A stretch of 64,000 nt of DNA from JBHIKY01 sp042139015 (lineage in GTDB: Bacteria; Bacillota; Bacilli; Bacillales; Marinococcaceae), in the NCBI RefSeq assembly GCF_042139015.1, contig NZ_JBHIKY010000005.1:168682-232681 (forward strand), read 5' to 3'. Below are positions 1 through 8,981 of this stretch, piece after piece. A model generated the notes under the pieces. It was not told the origin of the DNA and ran no database searches. It saw only the letters and a list, made by a program, of their open reading frames with translations. The stretch's first letter is position 1, and each line of letters opens with the position of its first letter. The position numbers and the translations under genes are program-made.

Positions 1-192
1 TTCCAGGCCATCACGATGAGGCATTAATAAATCAATTAATAAAATATCGACTTTTTGCATATTTAATGTTTCCCCATCTAATGATAATCCATCATCAGAT
101 TCACCAACAACTTGTCCTAAATTTTCATCCTCAATTATTTGAGCTAGTACGGAACGAACCGTTTCATCATCATCTGTTATATAAAAGTTCAT
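1..192 (-). CDS. glnL: Response regulator, GlnL-like (N-terminal part; cut by window edge)
   Basis: This is the receiver domain of a response regulator; the gene runs off the left edge. Reading from the ATG at 192, the first 64 residues begin MNFYITDDDETVRSVL, with the acidic cluster DDD near the start and the phospho-acceptor Asp in LLIDLLMPHRDG. Its start overlaps the stop of the upstream kinase by 4 bp (ATGA), so the pair is translationally coupled. The kinase and the adjoining glnT-glsA match the arrangement of the Bacillus subtilis GlnK-GlnL system, which senses glutamine and activates glutaminase and a glutamine transporter. The output domain cannot be seen. Confidence 0.8.
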   Translation of the reverse strand, partial: MNFYITDDDETVRSVLAQIIEDENLGQVVGESDDGLSLDGETLNMQKVDILLIDLLMPHRDGLE

Positions 193-1499
193 GAAGAATC
201 CTCCTTTCCAACTAAATTCTCAACGGGCAAACAAATTGTAAAAACTGTCCCTTTTTCACTTGAGTCACTTTGGAAGGTAACGTTTCCATTGAGTTTTGTG
301 ACGATATCTTTTACAAAGGTTAAACCAATACCTGTTGAGGGAACGCCCATACTATCAAATTTAGAAGTGAAACCAGGTTTGAATATTAATTTCCTATACT
401 TTTGTGGAATACCAGGTCCGTCATCTTCAATACGAAAGTCAACAGAATTCGGCTGAGAACCTACCTCTATATTAATTTTTCCTCTATTTTGAATGGATTC
501 TACAGCGTTTGCGACTAAATTATTGATAATCGATAGGATGATATAAGTATGGTAATGGGGATGCTCCCCTTTAATGGTAAAACTAAAATGAATATCTTTT
601 TTTAATAAACGGGCATACTTTTCATTAGCTTGAACAATTATATTAATTAGTTCAGTAATATTTATATAGTCTATAATTCCTTCATTTGAAATAAGTGTTG
701 ATAATCCGGCAAAAATTCTTTGATTGTCTTTTTTAATGTCGTGTACTTCACCAGCAATTTCTAGCAATTGTTGACGGATTTTTTTTAGGAGATTGCTGTT
801 TGTAGGATCACTTTGATTTAGCCCCCTATATAGTTCGTAAGCTTTTTTTGTGATGGCTTCAGAATTATAAAGTGTCTTTTTCAAGTGAATTGTTTCTTCA
901 TATAAATTAGAAACGTGTAATAACATATGTTCATTTCGCTTTCGAACTTCTATTTCTCGGGATTGTGCTTCATATAGTTTCATCATACTAAAAATCCCTA
1001 ATACTATAAAACTATGAGAAAGAGCAATGAATACCAATTTAGACAACGAAACTAAGGTAATGGAGAATTCAAATATCATATATTGTATAAGCAACTCTGC
1101 ACAGTTGGACAATATTTCAATAATTATCCCAAGTAAGCCAATGATTATAAATCGATGATGGAAACGATTAACCTTTGCCAAATTAAAAAGGCAAGTATAG
1201 GTGAAGTAAAAGAAAAAAGTGGGATAATGAGTTTCGAACGAATGTACCAAGCTAAAGTCAGCGTGCATAAGTAAATCTAATAAAACACGAAAAAATACAA
1301 CAAGTACAGCTGTTAAGAAACCTGGAATAATTGTCGATTTTCTTAAAAATAGTAGGAGTAAGAAAAGAGCTGGTGGTCCTAAACTAACTCGAAATGTTTC
1401 ATTAATAGGATAAAAGCTTATTTCACCTGCTAATGGAACAAAAAATATCATGAATATAATAATAGTACGGTCTGTCCTTAGTAAAGGATTAATGTTCAA
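189..1499 (-). CDS. glnK: Membrane sensor histidine kinase, GlnK-like
   Basis: Sensor kinase of a two-component system, about 436 residues. The first 180 residues are strongly hydrophobic (about six membrane segments) and have no large extracellular domain. A DHp-like region follows with the candidate phospho-histidine in GEVHDIKKDNQR, then a HATPase domain with N box (NNLVANAVES), G1 (EDDGPGIP) and G2 (STGIGLTFVKD). An upstream in-frame GTG lies at 1508, but the ribosome site GGAG sits correctly for the TTG at 1499, which I prefer. It is divergent from glnT-glsA and overlaps the regulator by 4 bp. Calling it a glutamine sensor rests on synteny with B. subtilis glnK-glnL, not on ligand residues. 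Confidence 0.8.
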   Translation of the reverse strand: MNINPLLRTDRTIIIFMIFFVPLAGEISFYPINETFRVSLGPPALFLLLLFLRKSTIIPGFLTAVLVVFFRVLLDLLMHADFSLVHSFETHYPTFFFYFTYTCLFNLAKVNRFHHRFIIIGLLGIIIEILSNCAELLIQYMIFEFSITLVSLSKLVFIALSHSFIVLGIFSMMKLYEAQSREIEVRKRNEHMLLHVSNLYEETIHLKKTLYNSEAITKKAYELYRGLNQSDPTNSNLLKKIRQQLLEIAGEVHDIKKDNQRIFAGLSTLISNEGIIDYINITELINIIVQANEKYARLLKKDIHFSFTIKGEHPHYHTYIILSIINNLVANAVESIQNRGKINIEVGSQPNSVDFRIEDDGPGIPQKYRKLIFKPGFTSKFDSMGVPSTGIGLTFVKDIVTKLNGNVTFQSDSSEKGTVFTICLPVENLVGKEDSS

Positions 1500-1837
1500 T
1501 AGTGCCACTCCTATTTAACAAATATTAAGGTTAGTTTATATAATAGCTTCTTTTTATTCAATGGCAACACACTATCGAACAAATTTTCCGAACTATTTTT
1601 CTGGTTTATGTGTAGTTATCTGTTTCTTTTTGTAGCTTAGATTATAAACTGAATTATGATATTTAGGCACACTAATGGCAACGCTTTCAAAGAGGAGAGT
1701 GCGCCAAACTGAGAATGAAGGGTTGGGAAATTGATTAAAAGGGATCGTTAATGAATTCGTAAAGCATCAAAAGGAGGTGTACGATTAGAAATCTGCTTTT
1801 TGATTTCGCTTATTAAAAAAATAAAGAGGTGATTATT
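1500..1837. promoter_or_regulatory. Divergent control region between glnK and glnT
   Basis: AT-rich gap between divergent operons, so it should hold both promoters. A sigma-54-like arrangement is visible: GGCAC at about 1666 and GGCAA ten bases further on (GG-N10-GC), although the -12 element is imperfect. AATGGCAAC occurs twice (about 1560 and 1676) and could be a regulator site. A perfect Shine-Dalgarno (AAGGAGGTG, 1771-1779) is followed almost at once by an in-frame stop, so it is an orphan ribosome site about 60 bp ahead of glnT. None of these assignments is firm. Confidence 0.35.
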
Positions 1838-3253
1838 GTGGTAGAAAGTTTGATTAATTGGAGCAATACAATTCTATGGTCCTATATTTTAATCGCTTTA
1901 CTTGTTGGTTTAGGAATTTATTTTACTTTCCGAACAAAATTTGTTCAAGTGACGAATCTAATAGAAATGATTCGTTTAATGAAAGAGAGTCCTACTACTA
2001 ATAATGGGAATAAACAAATTTCATCATTTGGAGCTTTTTGTATTAGTGCAGCTTCAAGAATTGGCACTGGTAATCTAGCTGGTGTAGCCATTGCGATTAC
2101 ATTAGGTGGACCAGGTGCTGTATTCTGGATGTGGGTTGTCGCAATCTTCGGTGCAGTATTATGCTTTATTGAAAGTACGTTAGCTCAAGTCTATAAAGTG
2201 AAAGAGACAAACGGTTTCAAAGGCGGGCCAGCATATTATATGGAAAAAGCGATTGGTGCAAGGTGGATGGGCGTTATGTTTGCAATTTTTATCACTTTCT
2301 GTTTTGGACTAGCTTTCAATTCCGTTCAAGCAAATACCATTACAGTTGCATTTGAGGAAGCTTTAGGTACAAACCGCCTTGTAATTGGTATGGTTTTAAC
2401 TGCATTTGTGGGATTCGTTATTTTTGGTGGTGTTAAACGTATTGCTAATGTGTCTCAGGTAATTGTACCTGTCTTAGCATTATTATATTTAATATTGGTT
2501 ACATATATAGTAATTATAAACATTGGTGAAATCCCGAGGGTCATTGGTCTTATTGTAACTAGCGCATTTGGTTTAAATGAAGCGATTGCTGGTGGGATAG
2601 GTGCAGCAATAATAAATGGTGTTAAACGTGGATTATTCTCTAATGAAGCAGGTATGGGTAGTGCACCTGTTGCAGCTGCGACAGCGGATGTGAGTCACCC
2701 AGCTAAACAGGGATTTGTTCAAACGCTAGGTGCTTTTGTTGACACATTATTAATTTGTAGTGCAACAGCGTTTATTATTTTATTGTCTGGAATTCCTGGA
2801 GAAGGAATAGGCGGTATACAGCTTACTCAGAGTGCATTAGCCAGCCACGTTGGTCCATGGGCAAGTATTTTTGTAGCCATTGCGATCCTATTATTTTGTT
2901 TTAGCTCGATCATTGGGAATTATTACTACGGCGAATCCAACATCGGATTTATTAACGAAAATAAAACAGCTATTTTTGTTTTCCGTCTGGCTGTGTTAGG
3001 GATGCTTCTTTTTGGTTCAGTATCAAGCATGAGCATGGTTTGGAATGTAGCAGACTTATTTATGGCATTTATGGCAATTACGAACTTAATCGCTCTTGCT
3101 TTAATTGGAAAAATCGCAATAGCCGTATTAAAAGATTACTTGAAACAGAAAAAACAGGGAAAAGATCCTGTATTTTATGCTAGTAACATTAAAGGACTCA
3201 AAAATGTAGAATGCTGGAAAGATGAAGAGATAAAGAAGCATAAAGAAGCATAA
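1838..3253 (+). CDS. glnT: Sodium:alanine/glutamine symporter (AGCS family), GlnT-like
   Basis: Secondary transporter of the alanine/glycine:cation symporter family, about 471 residues with 10-11 hydrophobic segments. Family features include the early glycine-rich RIGTGNLAGVA segment and the FKGGPAYYMEKA and FSNEAGMGSAP motifs. It probably imports glutamine with Na+ for the glutaminase encoded just downstream. The start is taken as GTG 1838 behind AGAGGTGAT; a GTG at 1829 is in frame but lies inside that ribosome site. Base composition is more AT-rich than the genes after 4.8 kb. Substrate assignment comes from gene context. Confidence 0.85.
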   Translation: MVESLINWSNTILWSYILIALLVGLGIYFTFRTKFVQVTNLIEMIRLMKESPTTNNGNKQISSFGAFCISAASRIGTGNLAGVAIAITLGGPGAVFWMWVVAIFGAVLCFIESTLAQVYKVKETNGFKGGPAYYMEKAIGARWMGVMFAIFITFCFGLAFNSVQANTITVAFEEALGTNRLVIGMVLTAFVGFVIFGGVKRIANVSQVIVPVLALLYLILVTYIVIINIGEIPRVIGLIVTSAFGLNEAIAGGIGAAIINGVKRGLFSNEAGMGSAPVAAATADVSHPAKQGFVQTLGAFVDTLLICSATAFIILLSGIPGEGIGGIQLTQSALASHVGPWASIFVAIAILLFCFSSIIGNYYYGESNIGFINENKTAIFVFRLAVLGMLLFGSVSSMSMVWNVADLFMAFMAITNLIALALIGKIAIAVLKDYLKQKKQGKDPVFYASNIKGLKNVECWKDEEIKKHKEA

Positions 3254-3313
3254 AAGAAACTGCTCACTCGTTCAATAATGATCGTTGAACCTTAGAGATG
3301 GTTTGTTTCTTTT
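3252..3313 (+). terminator. Hairpin between glnT and glsA (attenuator or partial terminator)
   Basis: An outer stem AAAAGAAAC (3252) pairs with GTTTCTTTT (3305), and an inner stem GTTCAA (3270) pairs with TTGAAC (3285). The 3' arm runs into a T-rich stretch. It sits between two genes of one apparent operon, so it probably tunes glsA expression rather than ending all transcription. Confidence 0.5.
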
Positions 3314-3353
3314 TATAGGATAATAAAATGGAAGCGGTTACGAGGAGGATGAA

Positions 3354-4346
3354 ATGTATCAGCAGAAAATAAAACAAACAAATATAAAAAATAACCCCAA
3401 AGAAGATAAATGCCTTGACGAATGGGTTATGAAATACCGTTTGCTTGGTACGAAAGGTCGATGTGCTGAATATATCCCTGCTTTGGGGGAGTCAAATCTA
3501 TATGATTTAGGAGTTTACATAATTAGTTCGGATGGAGTAGAGATCAAATCAGGAGATTGGGAAGTTCCTTTTACTTTGCAAAGTATTTCAAAAGTGATTA
3601 GTCTTATTGCAGTATGTTTAGGCCGAGGAATTTCTTATGTATTAGAACGTGTTGATGTAGAACCAACAGGGGATGCATTTAACTCTATCGTTCGATTAGA
3701 AATGAATACACCAGGTAAACCGTTTAATCCAATGATTAATGCGGGAGCGATTACAGTTGCATCTCTCCATTGTGGGGAATCACCAGAGCAAAAGTTAGAA
3801 TCGATATATGCAATTATAGAAAAAATGGTTGGAAAGCGACCAACAGTTAATGAAAAAGTGTTTCAGTCTGAGTGGAAAACAGCAAATCGAAATAGAGCTT
3901 TAGCTTATTACTTGAAAGAAAATGGTTTTTTAGAATCAGAGGTAGAGGTGGCGTTAGAAGTTTACTTAAAACAATGTGCAATCGAAGTAAATACAAAAGA
4001 TATTGCACGAATAGGGTTAATTCTATCACAAAATGGGTACGACTCAATTCACAAGAGACAAGTCTTTCCTAAAGAAATAGCTAAGCTTATCAAAGGTTTA
4101 ATGCTAACTTGTGGGATGTATAATGCTTCGGGGAAATTTGCAGCATTTGTTGGAATACCAGCAAAAAGTGGGGTATCAGGTGGAATTATGGCATCAGTAC
4201 CAGCTAGATATCCCCAAAAATCACCTTATCAAATGGGATGCGGTATTGGTATTTATGGACCTGCTATAGATGAATATGGCAATAGTATTGCGGGTGTCGA
4301 GCTTTTAAAGCACCTTGCAAAGGTGTGGGACTTTAATAGTTTTTAA
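3354..4346 (+). CDS. glsA: Glutaminase A
   Basis: Hydrolyses L-glutamine to glutamate and ammonia. The 330-residue protein belongs to the serine-dependent, beta-lactamase-fold glutaminases. It has the catalytic Ser-x-x-Lys (SISK, about residue 80), NPMINAGAI and the C-terminal SGVSGGIMA loop. The length fits, since typical GlsA is 305-330 residues; the N-terminus has a short polar extension. The ribosome site GAGGAGGAT precedes ATG 3354. It follows glnT, giving uptake plus deamidation under the divergent GlnK-GlnL system. Confidence 0.93.
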   Translation: MYQQKIKQTNIKNNPKEDKCLDEWVMKYRLLGTKGRCAEYIPALGESNLYDLGVYIISSDGVEIKSGDWEVPFTLQSISKVISLIAVCLGRGISYVLERVDVEPTGDAFNSIVRLEMNTPGKPFNPMINAGAITVASLHCGESPEQKLESIYAIIEKMVGKRPTVNEKVFQSEWKTANRNRALAYYLKENGFLESEVEVALEVYLKQCAIEVNTKDIARIGLILSQNGYDSIHKRQVFPKEIAKLIKGLMLTCGMYNASGKFAAFVGIPAKSGVSGGIMASVPARYPQKSPYQMGCGIGIYGPAIDEYGNSIAGVELLKHLAKVWDFNSF

Positions 4347-4636
4347 TGATTTCAATCACCTGAGAAATTTCATTAGTATACAATCATTAAACATTTATGT
4401 ACTGAGGGTTAAAATTAGAAGAGTGGAATGAACTATGAGTGAAACAAAGGAGTTAAATGATCTTCAATCCGCTCAGCAGACAGGTCGCTTCCTATAGCCC
4501 CAGCATTTTATAAAGAAATATGTAGAAGCATTGATGTGACCAATGAAAAATGAAAAATTGTCCAATTTTCATTTTTTAGTTTAACGATAATATCATTATG
4601 GGAACATATAATTAAAACAGAGAGAGGATGATACAA
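4347..4636. other. Intergenic gap with a short broken reading frame
   Basis: No intact gene is seen. A reading frame opens at ATG 4435 (MSETKELNDLQSAQQTGR...), meets TAG after 20 codons, and continues in frame for about 14 more (PQHFIKKYVEALM) to a TGA. This looks like a decayed or truncated small gene that I cannot assign. A weak hairpin-like AT-rich stretch follows at about 4550-4580. Confidence 0.3.
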
Positions 4637-4708
4637 GTGATTCGTACAATTTTAATGATTATCGGTCTTGTTGTAGTAGTATTAGCAATTATTAATTTAG
4701 CTGGTTAA
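4637..4708 (+). CDS. 23-residue single-span membrane peptide
   Basis: A GTG start preceded by AGAGAGGATGAT encodes a 23-residue peptide: two basic or polar residues, then an almost entirely hydrophobic stretch (MIRTILMIIGLVVVVLAIIN) and a short LAG end. A strong terminator follows within 30 bp, so it looks like a self-contained transcript. Such peptides in Bacillaceae include small membrane regulators and hydrophobic type I toxins. No antisense RNA could be defined, so neither role is claimed. Confidence 0.5.
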   Translation: MIRTILMIIGLVVVVLAIINLAG

Positions 4709-4732
4709 TAAGTAATTCGAACATACAAAAAA

Positions 4733-4757
4733 GACACCTTAAAGGGTGTTTTTTTTA
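4733..4757 (+). terminator. Rho-independent terminator after the 23-aa peptide
   Basis: GACACCTT and AAGGGTGT form a compact stem followed by eight T residues. It closes the AT-rich left module of the window. Confidence 0.85.
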
Positions 4758-4844
4758 TTGAACGGAAGATAACATTACAAAAACACTTGCGGTCCTGCAG
4801 CTGTTTTCGTATGATAGGTCATATTTCAGGGAGTGATAATTTAT

Positions 4845-6152
4845 ATGAAAATAGCTTATACGAACGCCGTTTTTCTAACGATGGACGAAAATGAAACGGT
4901 AGTTGAGGATGGGTTAATGATTACGGACGACGATAAGATTACTTATATCGGCCCGTATCAGACGGACAAAGCTGCCGAGGCTGGCCGCACTGTTTCCTTA
5001 AAAGGAAAGTGGGTGCTCCCCGGTCTTGTAAATACCCACTCTCATGTATTAATGACCATGCTGCGGGGCAGTGCAGATGATATGCCGTTACATCAGTGGC
5101 TTACGACAAAAATTTGGCCGATGGAGGAAAAGTTCACTACCGAGCTAGCTGAAATAAGCGCAATGCTTGGCATTCTTGAAATGATAAAGTCTGGAACGAC
5201 TACCTTTTCTGATATGTTTAACCCCACCGGCATTGATGCTGATGCTCTTATCCATTCTATTGCTGAGACGGGCATCAAAGGTGCATTTTCCTATTCTATT
5301 TTCAGCTCTGAGGATAAGAAAGCCGAACTTGAGCATATTCGGAAAGCGGAGCAATTTACAAAGAGATACCGCACGTTTGCCGGCGGACGGATGTCAACGA
5401 TGACTGCTCCGCACAGTCCATACGCTTGTAACGTAGAAACGCTTCAGGAGAGCGCACGCATCGCTAGTGAAAATAATACCATGATTCATCTTCATGTTTC
5501 TGAAACGCGACAGGAAGTGGATAACTGTTTAAACACGCACAGTCTGCGGCCGATTGAGTATTTGGAAAAGCTCGGAATTTTTATTCAGCCGACAATTATG
5601 GCACATGGGGTATATCTCACAGAAGTGGAAATAGATATTATGAAGAACCATAACGTCCGAATCGCTCATAATCCGATCAGTAATTTGAAATTAGGGTCTG
5701 GTATCGCTGATATTAAGCGTCTGCTGGCTGAAGATATCCTGGTCGGCATTGCCACAGACAGCACGGCTTCAAATAATAACCTTGATATGTTCGAAGAAAC
5801 GAGGACAGCCGCTTTACTGCAAAAAGGGTTTCACGAAGATGCGGGAGCACTGCCTCTGCAAACGACATTGTCGCTGGCCACGCGAAAGGGAGCGGAGGCG
5901 GTAAATAAACCGGATACTGGTCAATTACGCATAGGAAAAAAAGCAGATTTCATCACAGTAAAGGCGGATCAGCCCCATTTTTACCCGCTTTCCAAAGTGA
6001 ATTCGCATGTCCTATATTCCATTTCCGGAAAAGATGTATGCGATGTATTTATTGATGGAACACCAATTATGCAAAATAAGGAATGCCTGACTCTGGATGA
6101 AGAAAAAATTAAAGCAGAGGCAGAGCGGCTTTACATGAATAATTTCACGTAA
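4845..6152 (+). CDS. mtaD: 5-methylthioadenosine/S-adenosylhomocysteine deaminase-like amidohydrolase
   Basis: Metal-dependent deaminase of the MtaD/TrzA amidohydrolase family, expected to convert MTA or SAH to the inosyl compound for purine and methionine salvage. Metal ligands are visible in NTHSHV, in HLHVSET (with the catalytic Glu) and in ATDSTASNNNLDM; the PHSPYAC loop is typical. About 435 residues, the normal family length. ATG 4845 is preferred, behind CAGGGAGTG; a GTG at 4833 is in frame but inside the ribosome site. It appears monocistronic. Family members also include guanine- and triazine-type deaminases, so the exact substrate is inferred. Confidence 0.82.
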   Translation: MKIAYTNAVFLTMDENETVVEDGLMITDDDKITYIGPYQTDKAAEAGRTVSLKGKWVLPGLVNTHSHVLMTMLRGSADDMPLHQWLTTKIWPMEEKFTTELAEISAMLGILEMIKSGTTTFSDMFNPTGIDADALIHSIAETGIKGAFSYSIFSSEDKKAELEHIRKAEQFTKRYRTFAGGRMSTMTAPHSPYACNVETLQESARIASENNTMIHLHVSETRQEVDNCLNTHSLRPIEYLEKLGIFIQPTIMAHGVYLTEVEIDIMKNHNVRIAHNPISNLKLGSGIADIKRLLAEDILVGIATDSTASNNNLDMFEETRTAALLQKGFHEDAGALPLQTTLSLATRKGAEAVNKPDTGQLRIGKKADFITVKADQPHFYPLSKVNSHVLYSISGKDVCDVFIDGTPIMQNKECLTLDEEKIKAEAERLYMNNFT

Positions 6153-6253
6153 AAAATTAATGAGAGGATTCAAAACTTATAGACGGGATCACTCATTATT
6201 CCATATAATAACGGTACAGGCGTTTCAGATCGAACACTACAGGAGGATGCGAC

Positions 6254-7462
6254 ATGGGTTATTATAATGATCCTCAAACGCGCCAGAGCCGTTTAAAGCA
6301 GAATAAATTCAATGCAGGATTCTTTGGTTTTATCGGTGCGGTCATTGGAGCAGCTGCAGTGCTTTTTGTCGCCCCATTGCTGGATTCAGGAGAACAAACA
6401 GCAACGGAACCCGAAGCAGGTGATAAAGAACAACAGGAAGCGGGGGAAGTGGTTGAGAACCGGACGAATGTGACAAGTGATGTGACAGAAGCAGTAGAAA
6501 CGGCGTCTGGAGCAGTAGTAGGCGTTTTTAATCTTCAGCAAACAAGCTTTTTTGAATCTGATTCTCCACAGGATCTTGGCGCAGGCTCGGGAGTTGTTTA
6601 CAAAGAAGAAGGAGACTCTGCATTTATCGTAACGAATCATCATGTCATCGACGGAGCGAGTCAGGTGGAAGTAAGCATTGATGACAATGATCGAGTAGAG
6701 GCAGAAATAGTCGGGTCCGATGAGCTGACTGACCTTGCCGTGCTTAGAGTAGGAGCGGAGCATATAACCACCGTCGTTTCTTTCGGGGATTCCACACAGT
6801 TAAACGTCGGGGAGCCGGCAATAGCCATTGGGAATCCATTAGGACCGGATCTTTCAGGCACGGTGACTCAGGGAATAATCAGTGCGTTGGACCGAAGCAT
6901 ACCAGTCGATCTTGATGGAGATGGAGTGGAAGACTGGGAGTCTGAGGTGCTCCAGACGGATGCTGCCATTAACCCCGGTAACAGCGGAGGAGCACTCGTG
7001 GATATTAATGGAGAATTAATAGGGATTAACTCCATGAAAATTTCACAATCCCAGGTAGAAGGCATAGGTTTCGCCATCCCTACCAATGTTGCCATTCCTG
7101 TATTGGAAGACCTCGAAGAATCAGGGCAGGTCGAACGGCCGCAGCTTGGAGTAACAATTGGAGCATTACAAGACATTCCAAGCTACCACTGGCAGGAATC
7201 ACTCCATCTCCCGGAGGAAGTGGAACATGGGGTGTTTATTACCAGTGTCCTTGATGGATCGGCAGCAGCGGAAGCCGGCCTGCAGGAATATGACGTCATT
7301 ACTGCCTTAGATGGCAAGGAAATTGAAAATGGAAACCAGCTGAGATCCTTCCTTTATAATGAAAAAAATATCGGGGATAATGTAGAAGTGACATTTTATC
7401 GAAACGGTGAGCAGCAGACCGCTGATTTGACACTTGCCGTCCAGGGTACCAATCAGCAATAA
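6254..7462 (+). CDS. Membrane-anchored HtrA/DegP-type serine protease
   Basis: Quality-control protease acting on misfolded proteins at the outer face of the membrane. It has a cytoplasmic N-terminus, one membrane span (about residues 22-43), an acidic Glu/Gln-rich linker, a trypsin-like domain and a C-terminal PDZ domain (about 295-395). The triad is visible: His in TNHHVID (about 129), Asp in TDLAVLRV (about 159) and Ser in GNSGGAL (about 241). 402 residues match B. subtilis HtrA/HtrB/YyxA; which paralogue this is cannot be decided. AGGAGGATG precedes ATG 6254, and a terminator follows. Confidence 0.92.
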   Translation: MGYYNDPQTRQSRLKQNKFNAGFFGFIGAVIGAAAVLFVAPLLDSGEQTATEPEAGDKEQQEAGEVVENRTNVTSDVTEAVETASGAVVGVFNLQQTSFFESDSPQDLGAGSGVVYKEEGDSAFIVTNHHVIDGASQVEVSIDDNDRVEAEIVGSDELTDLAVLRVGAEHITTVVSFGDSTQLNVGEPAIAIGNPLGPDLSGTVTQGIISALDRSIPVDLDGDGVEDWESEVLQTDAAINPGNSGGALVDINGELIGINSMKISQSQVEGIGFAIPTNVAIPVLEDLEESGQVERPQLGVTIGALQDIPSYHWQESLHLPEEVEHGVFITSVLDGSAAAEAGLQEYDVITALDGKEIENGNQLRSFLYNEKNIGDNVEVTFYRNGEQQTADLTLAVQGTNQQ

Positions 7463-7465
7463 GAA

Positions 7466-7513
7466 AAAAACATCCGCATCGGCCAATGCCTTTGTGGATG
7501 TTTCTTTTTTAAG
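7466..7513 (+). terminator. Terminator after the HtrA-type protease
   Basis: AACATCCGCA pairs with TGTGGATGTT over a GC-rich loop, followed by TTTCTTTTTT. Confidence 0.85.
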
Positions 7514-7544
7514 ATATAGGAAAGTTTAGGTTTTGTTGATTTCT

Positions 7545-7725
7545 GCAGGCGGACGCTTTCCGTGGGGCTTGTCTTCAACTAATTCAGCTTCCTCCACAGT
7601 TAATACTGCCTAGGGCGTTTTATTCCGCACACTATTCCCACGACGCACAGGACGTGCTAGTGTCGATGTTGGCCACAGGACGTGGCCGGTTTTAATCGAC
7701 CCGGAGTCGCCGCCTTCCGTTCTTC
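7545..7725. repeat. Dispersed GC-rich intergenic repeat, copy 1
   Basis: Non-coding stretch beginning GCGGACGCTTTCCGTGGG and ending with GACCCGGAGTCGCCGCCTTCCG. The left end recurs at about 33,150. The right end, including GGACGTGGCCGGTTTTAATC, recurs at about 49,370. Both ends recur in variant form at 27,199-27,326. This is the style of REP/bcr-like palindromic elements common in Bacillaceae intergenic DNA. The middle of this copy shows no ORF. Confidence 0.7.
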
Positions 7726-7955
7726 AATCTAAGTATAATCACCATAAGGATGCTAAAAATACTTCTCCAAAGATAGTTAGACGATGAGCGAAAAGCTGGG
7801 GTCACGATGTTCCGGGCGACGCATCGCAAACCAAGCTTTTCTTTTTCGCGGGCAATGCTGCTGAAAAAATGCAACTGGCGACTGATATATACATTAATTA
7901 TTCCTTTACATGAAGAAAGTCGCCATTCGGATCTGGCGGTATGTCGATTTGTTCT

Positions 7956-8792
7956 TTATTCTTCCCTCCGTTTTGGGGAATCTCTTCTTTCCCGCAGGAG
8001 AGCATTAATTTCCCCTCCAAACACGAGGGAGAGACCAGTTAGAAAAAACCAGAACATCAAAACGATGACGCCCCCGAGACTGCCGTATGTCGCAGAATAA
8101 TTCCCGAAATTACTGACATAAAAGGAAAAGCAGAGGGAGATGAGCTGCCACGAAACTGTAGCTGCTACAGCACCTGGAATGACTTCTTTAAAAGGAAACC
8201 ATTTATCCGGAGCTACATAATAAAGCGTAGATAAAATGGTCATCATAATCAGCAGGGAGGCCAGCCAGCGCAGGATATTTACTAAGCGCTCTGTTTCCAC
8301 GGGAAGCTGAAGGTTAACCGATATCTGGCTTATTATAACATTACCGAAAATAAGTAAGATAAGTGACCCTACAATTGCAATAATCATCCCGAAGGTTAAA
8401 AGTATGGACAGCAGTCTGACTTTGATAAAGGATCTTGTTTCTCTGACATTAAAGGCTTCGTTCATTGCACCTATAAAAGCATTCATGCCGCTCGAAGCTG
8501 TCCAGATCGTTCCGATAATACCAAATGTTAACAGCCCGCCGCTTGGTGTCGTAATTACACTGAATATATGTTCTTCAAACGCATCCGCCGTTTCTCCCGG
8601 CATCATTGCCTCAATAAAGGTTACTGCCTGCTGAGGATCAATGTCCATGTATGGGAGGATGGATAATAATAAGATCAGAAGAGGAAATATCGAAAGCATG
8701 AAGAAAAAAGCTTGTTCTGCTGCGAGTCCAGTGGCTCTGTCTTCATTCATTTCATCAATTAATTGTTTTATAAATCCTGCAACACTTCGCAT
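7956..8792 (-). CDS. YihY/BrkB-family inner membrane protein
   Basis: Integral membrane protein of the UPF0761 (YihY/BrkB) family, about 278 residues with six predicted spans. Family features seen are the N-terminal RATGLAAEQAFFFMLSIFPLLI segment and the late SYSATYGSLGGVIVLMFWFFLTG-type segment. Transport function for the family is not established. ATG 8792 is chosen because GGGAGGAG lies seven bases ahead; an in-frame ATG at 8828 has no ribosome site. The C-terminus is charged and Arg-rich. It stands alone between a repeat element and divergent bioY. Confidence 0.82.
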   Translation of the reverse strand: MRSVAGFIKQLIDEMNEDRATGLAAEQAFFFMLSIFPLLILLLSILPYMDIDPQQAVTFIEAMMPGETADAFEEHIFSVITTPSGGLLTFGIIGTIWTASSGMNAFIGAMNEAFNVRETRSFIKVRLLSILLTFGMIIAIVGSLILLIFGNVIISQISVNLQLPVETERLVNILRWLASLLIMMTILSTLYYVAPDKWFPFKEVIPGAVAATVSWQLISLCFSFYVSNFGNYSATYGSLGGVIVLMFWFFLTGLSLVFGGEINALLRERRDSPKRREE

Positions 8793-8895
8793 GTTTTTAC
8801 TCCTCCCTGTCCATAGCAGTGTATTCATATATTCCCATTCTATTCATTTGTATAAACAATGAGTAAGAATTGTAAATATATTGAATAGACAATCA

Positions 8896-8957
8896 TTGTT
8901 AACCATAAAAATATTTGTGTTGACACAAGTGTTTTTCTGATTTACGGTTAATAATAT
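8896..8957 (+). promoter_or_regulatory. bioY promoter region with BirA-like half sites
   Basis: ATTGTTAACC (8895-8904) and GGTTAATAA (8946-8954) are inverted and resemble the halves of a Gram-positive BirA operator, but they are 41 bp apart instead of the usual 14-16. Between them lie a TTGACA hexamer (8920-8925) and a perfect short dyad, TTGTGT with ACACAA (8915-8928). A regulatory role is likely from position; BirA control is only a suggestion. Confidence 0.3.
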
Positions 8958-8981
8958 GATTTTCAGTGAGGAGAGGAAAAG

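Noticed and set aside
1771..1779. Perfect Shine-Dalgarno as the start of an additional small gene before glnT
   Set aside because: The only nearby starts (GTG TAC GAT TAG) stop after three codons.
4550..4620. A riboswitch or T-box ahead of the MTA/SAH deaminase gene
   Set aside because: No conserved SAM, SAH or T-box core could be recognised; the gap is explained by the 23-aa peptide and its terminator.
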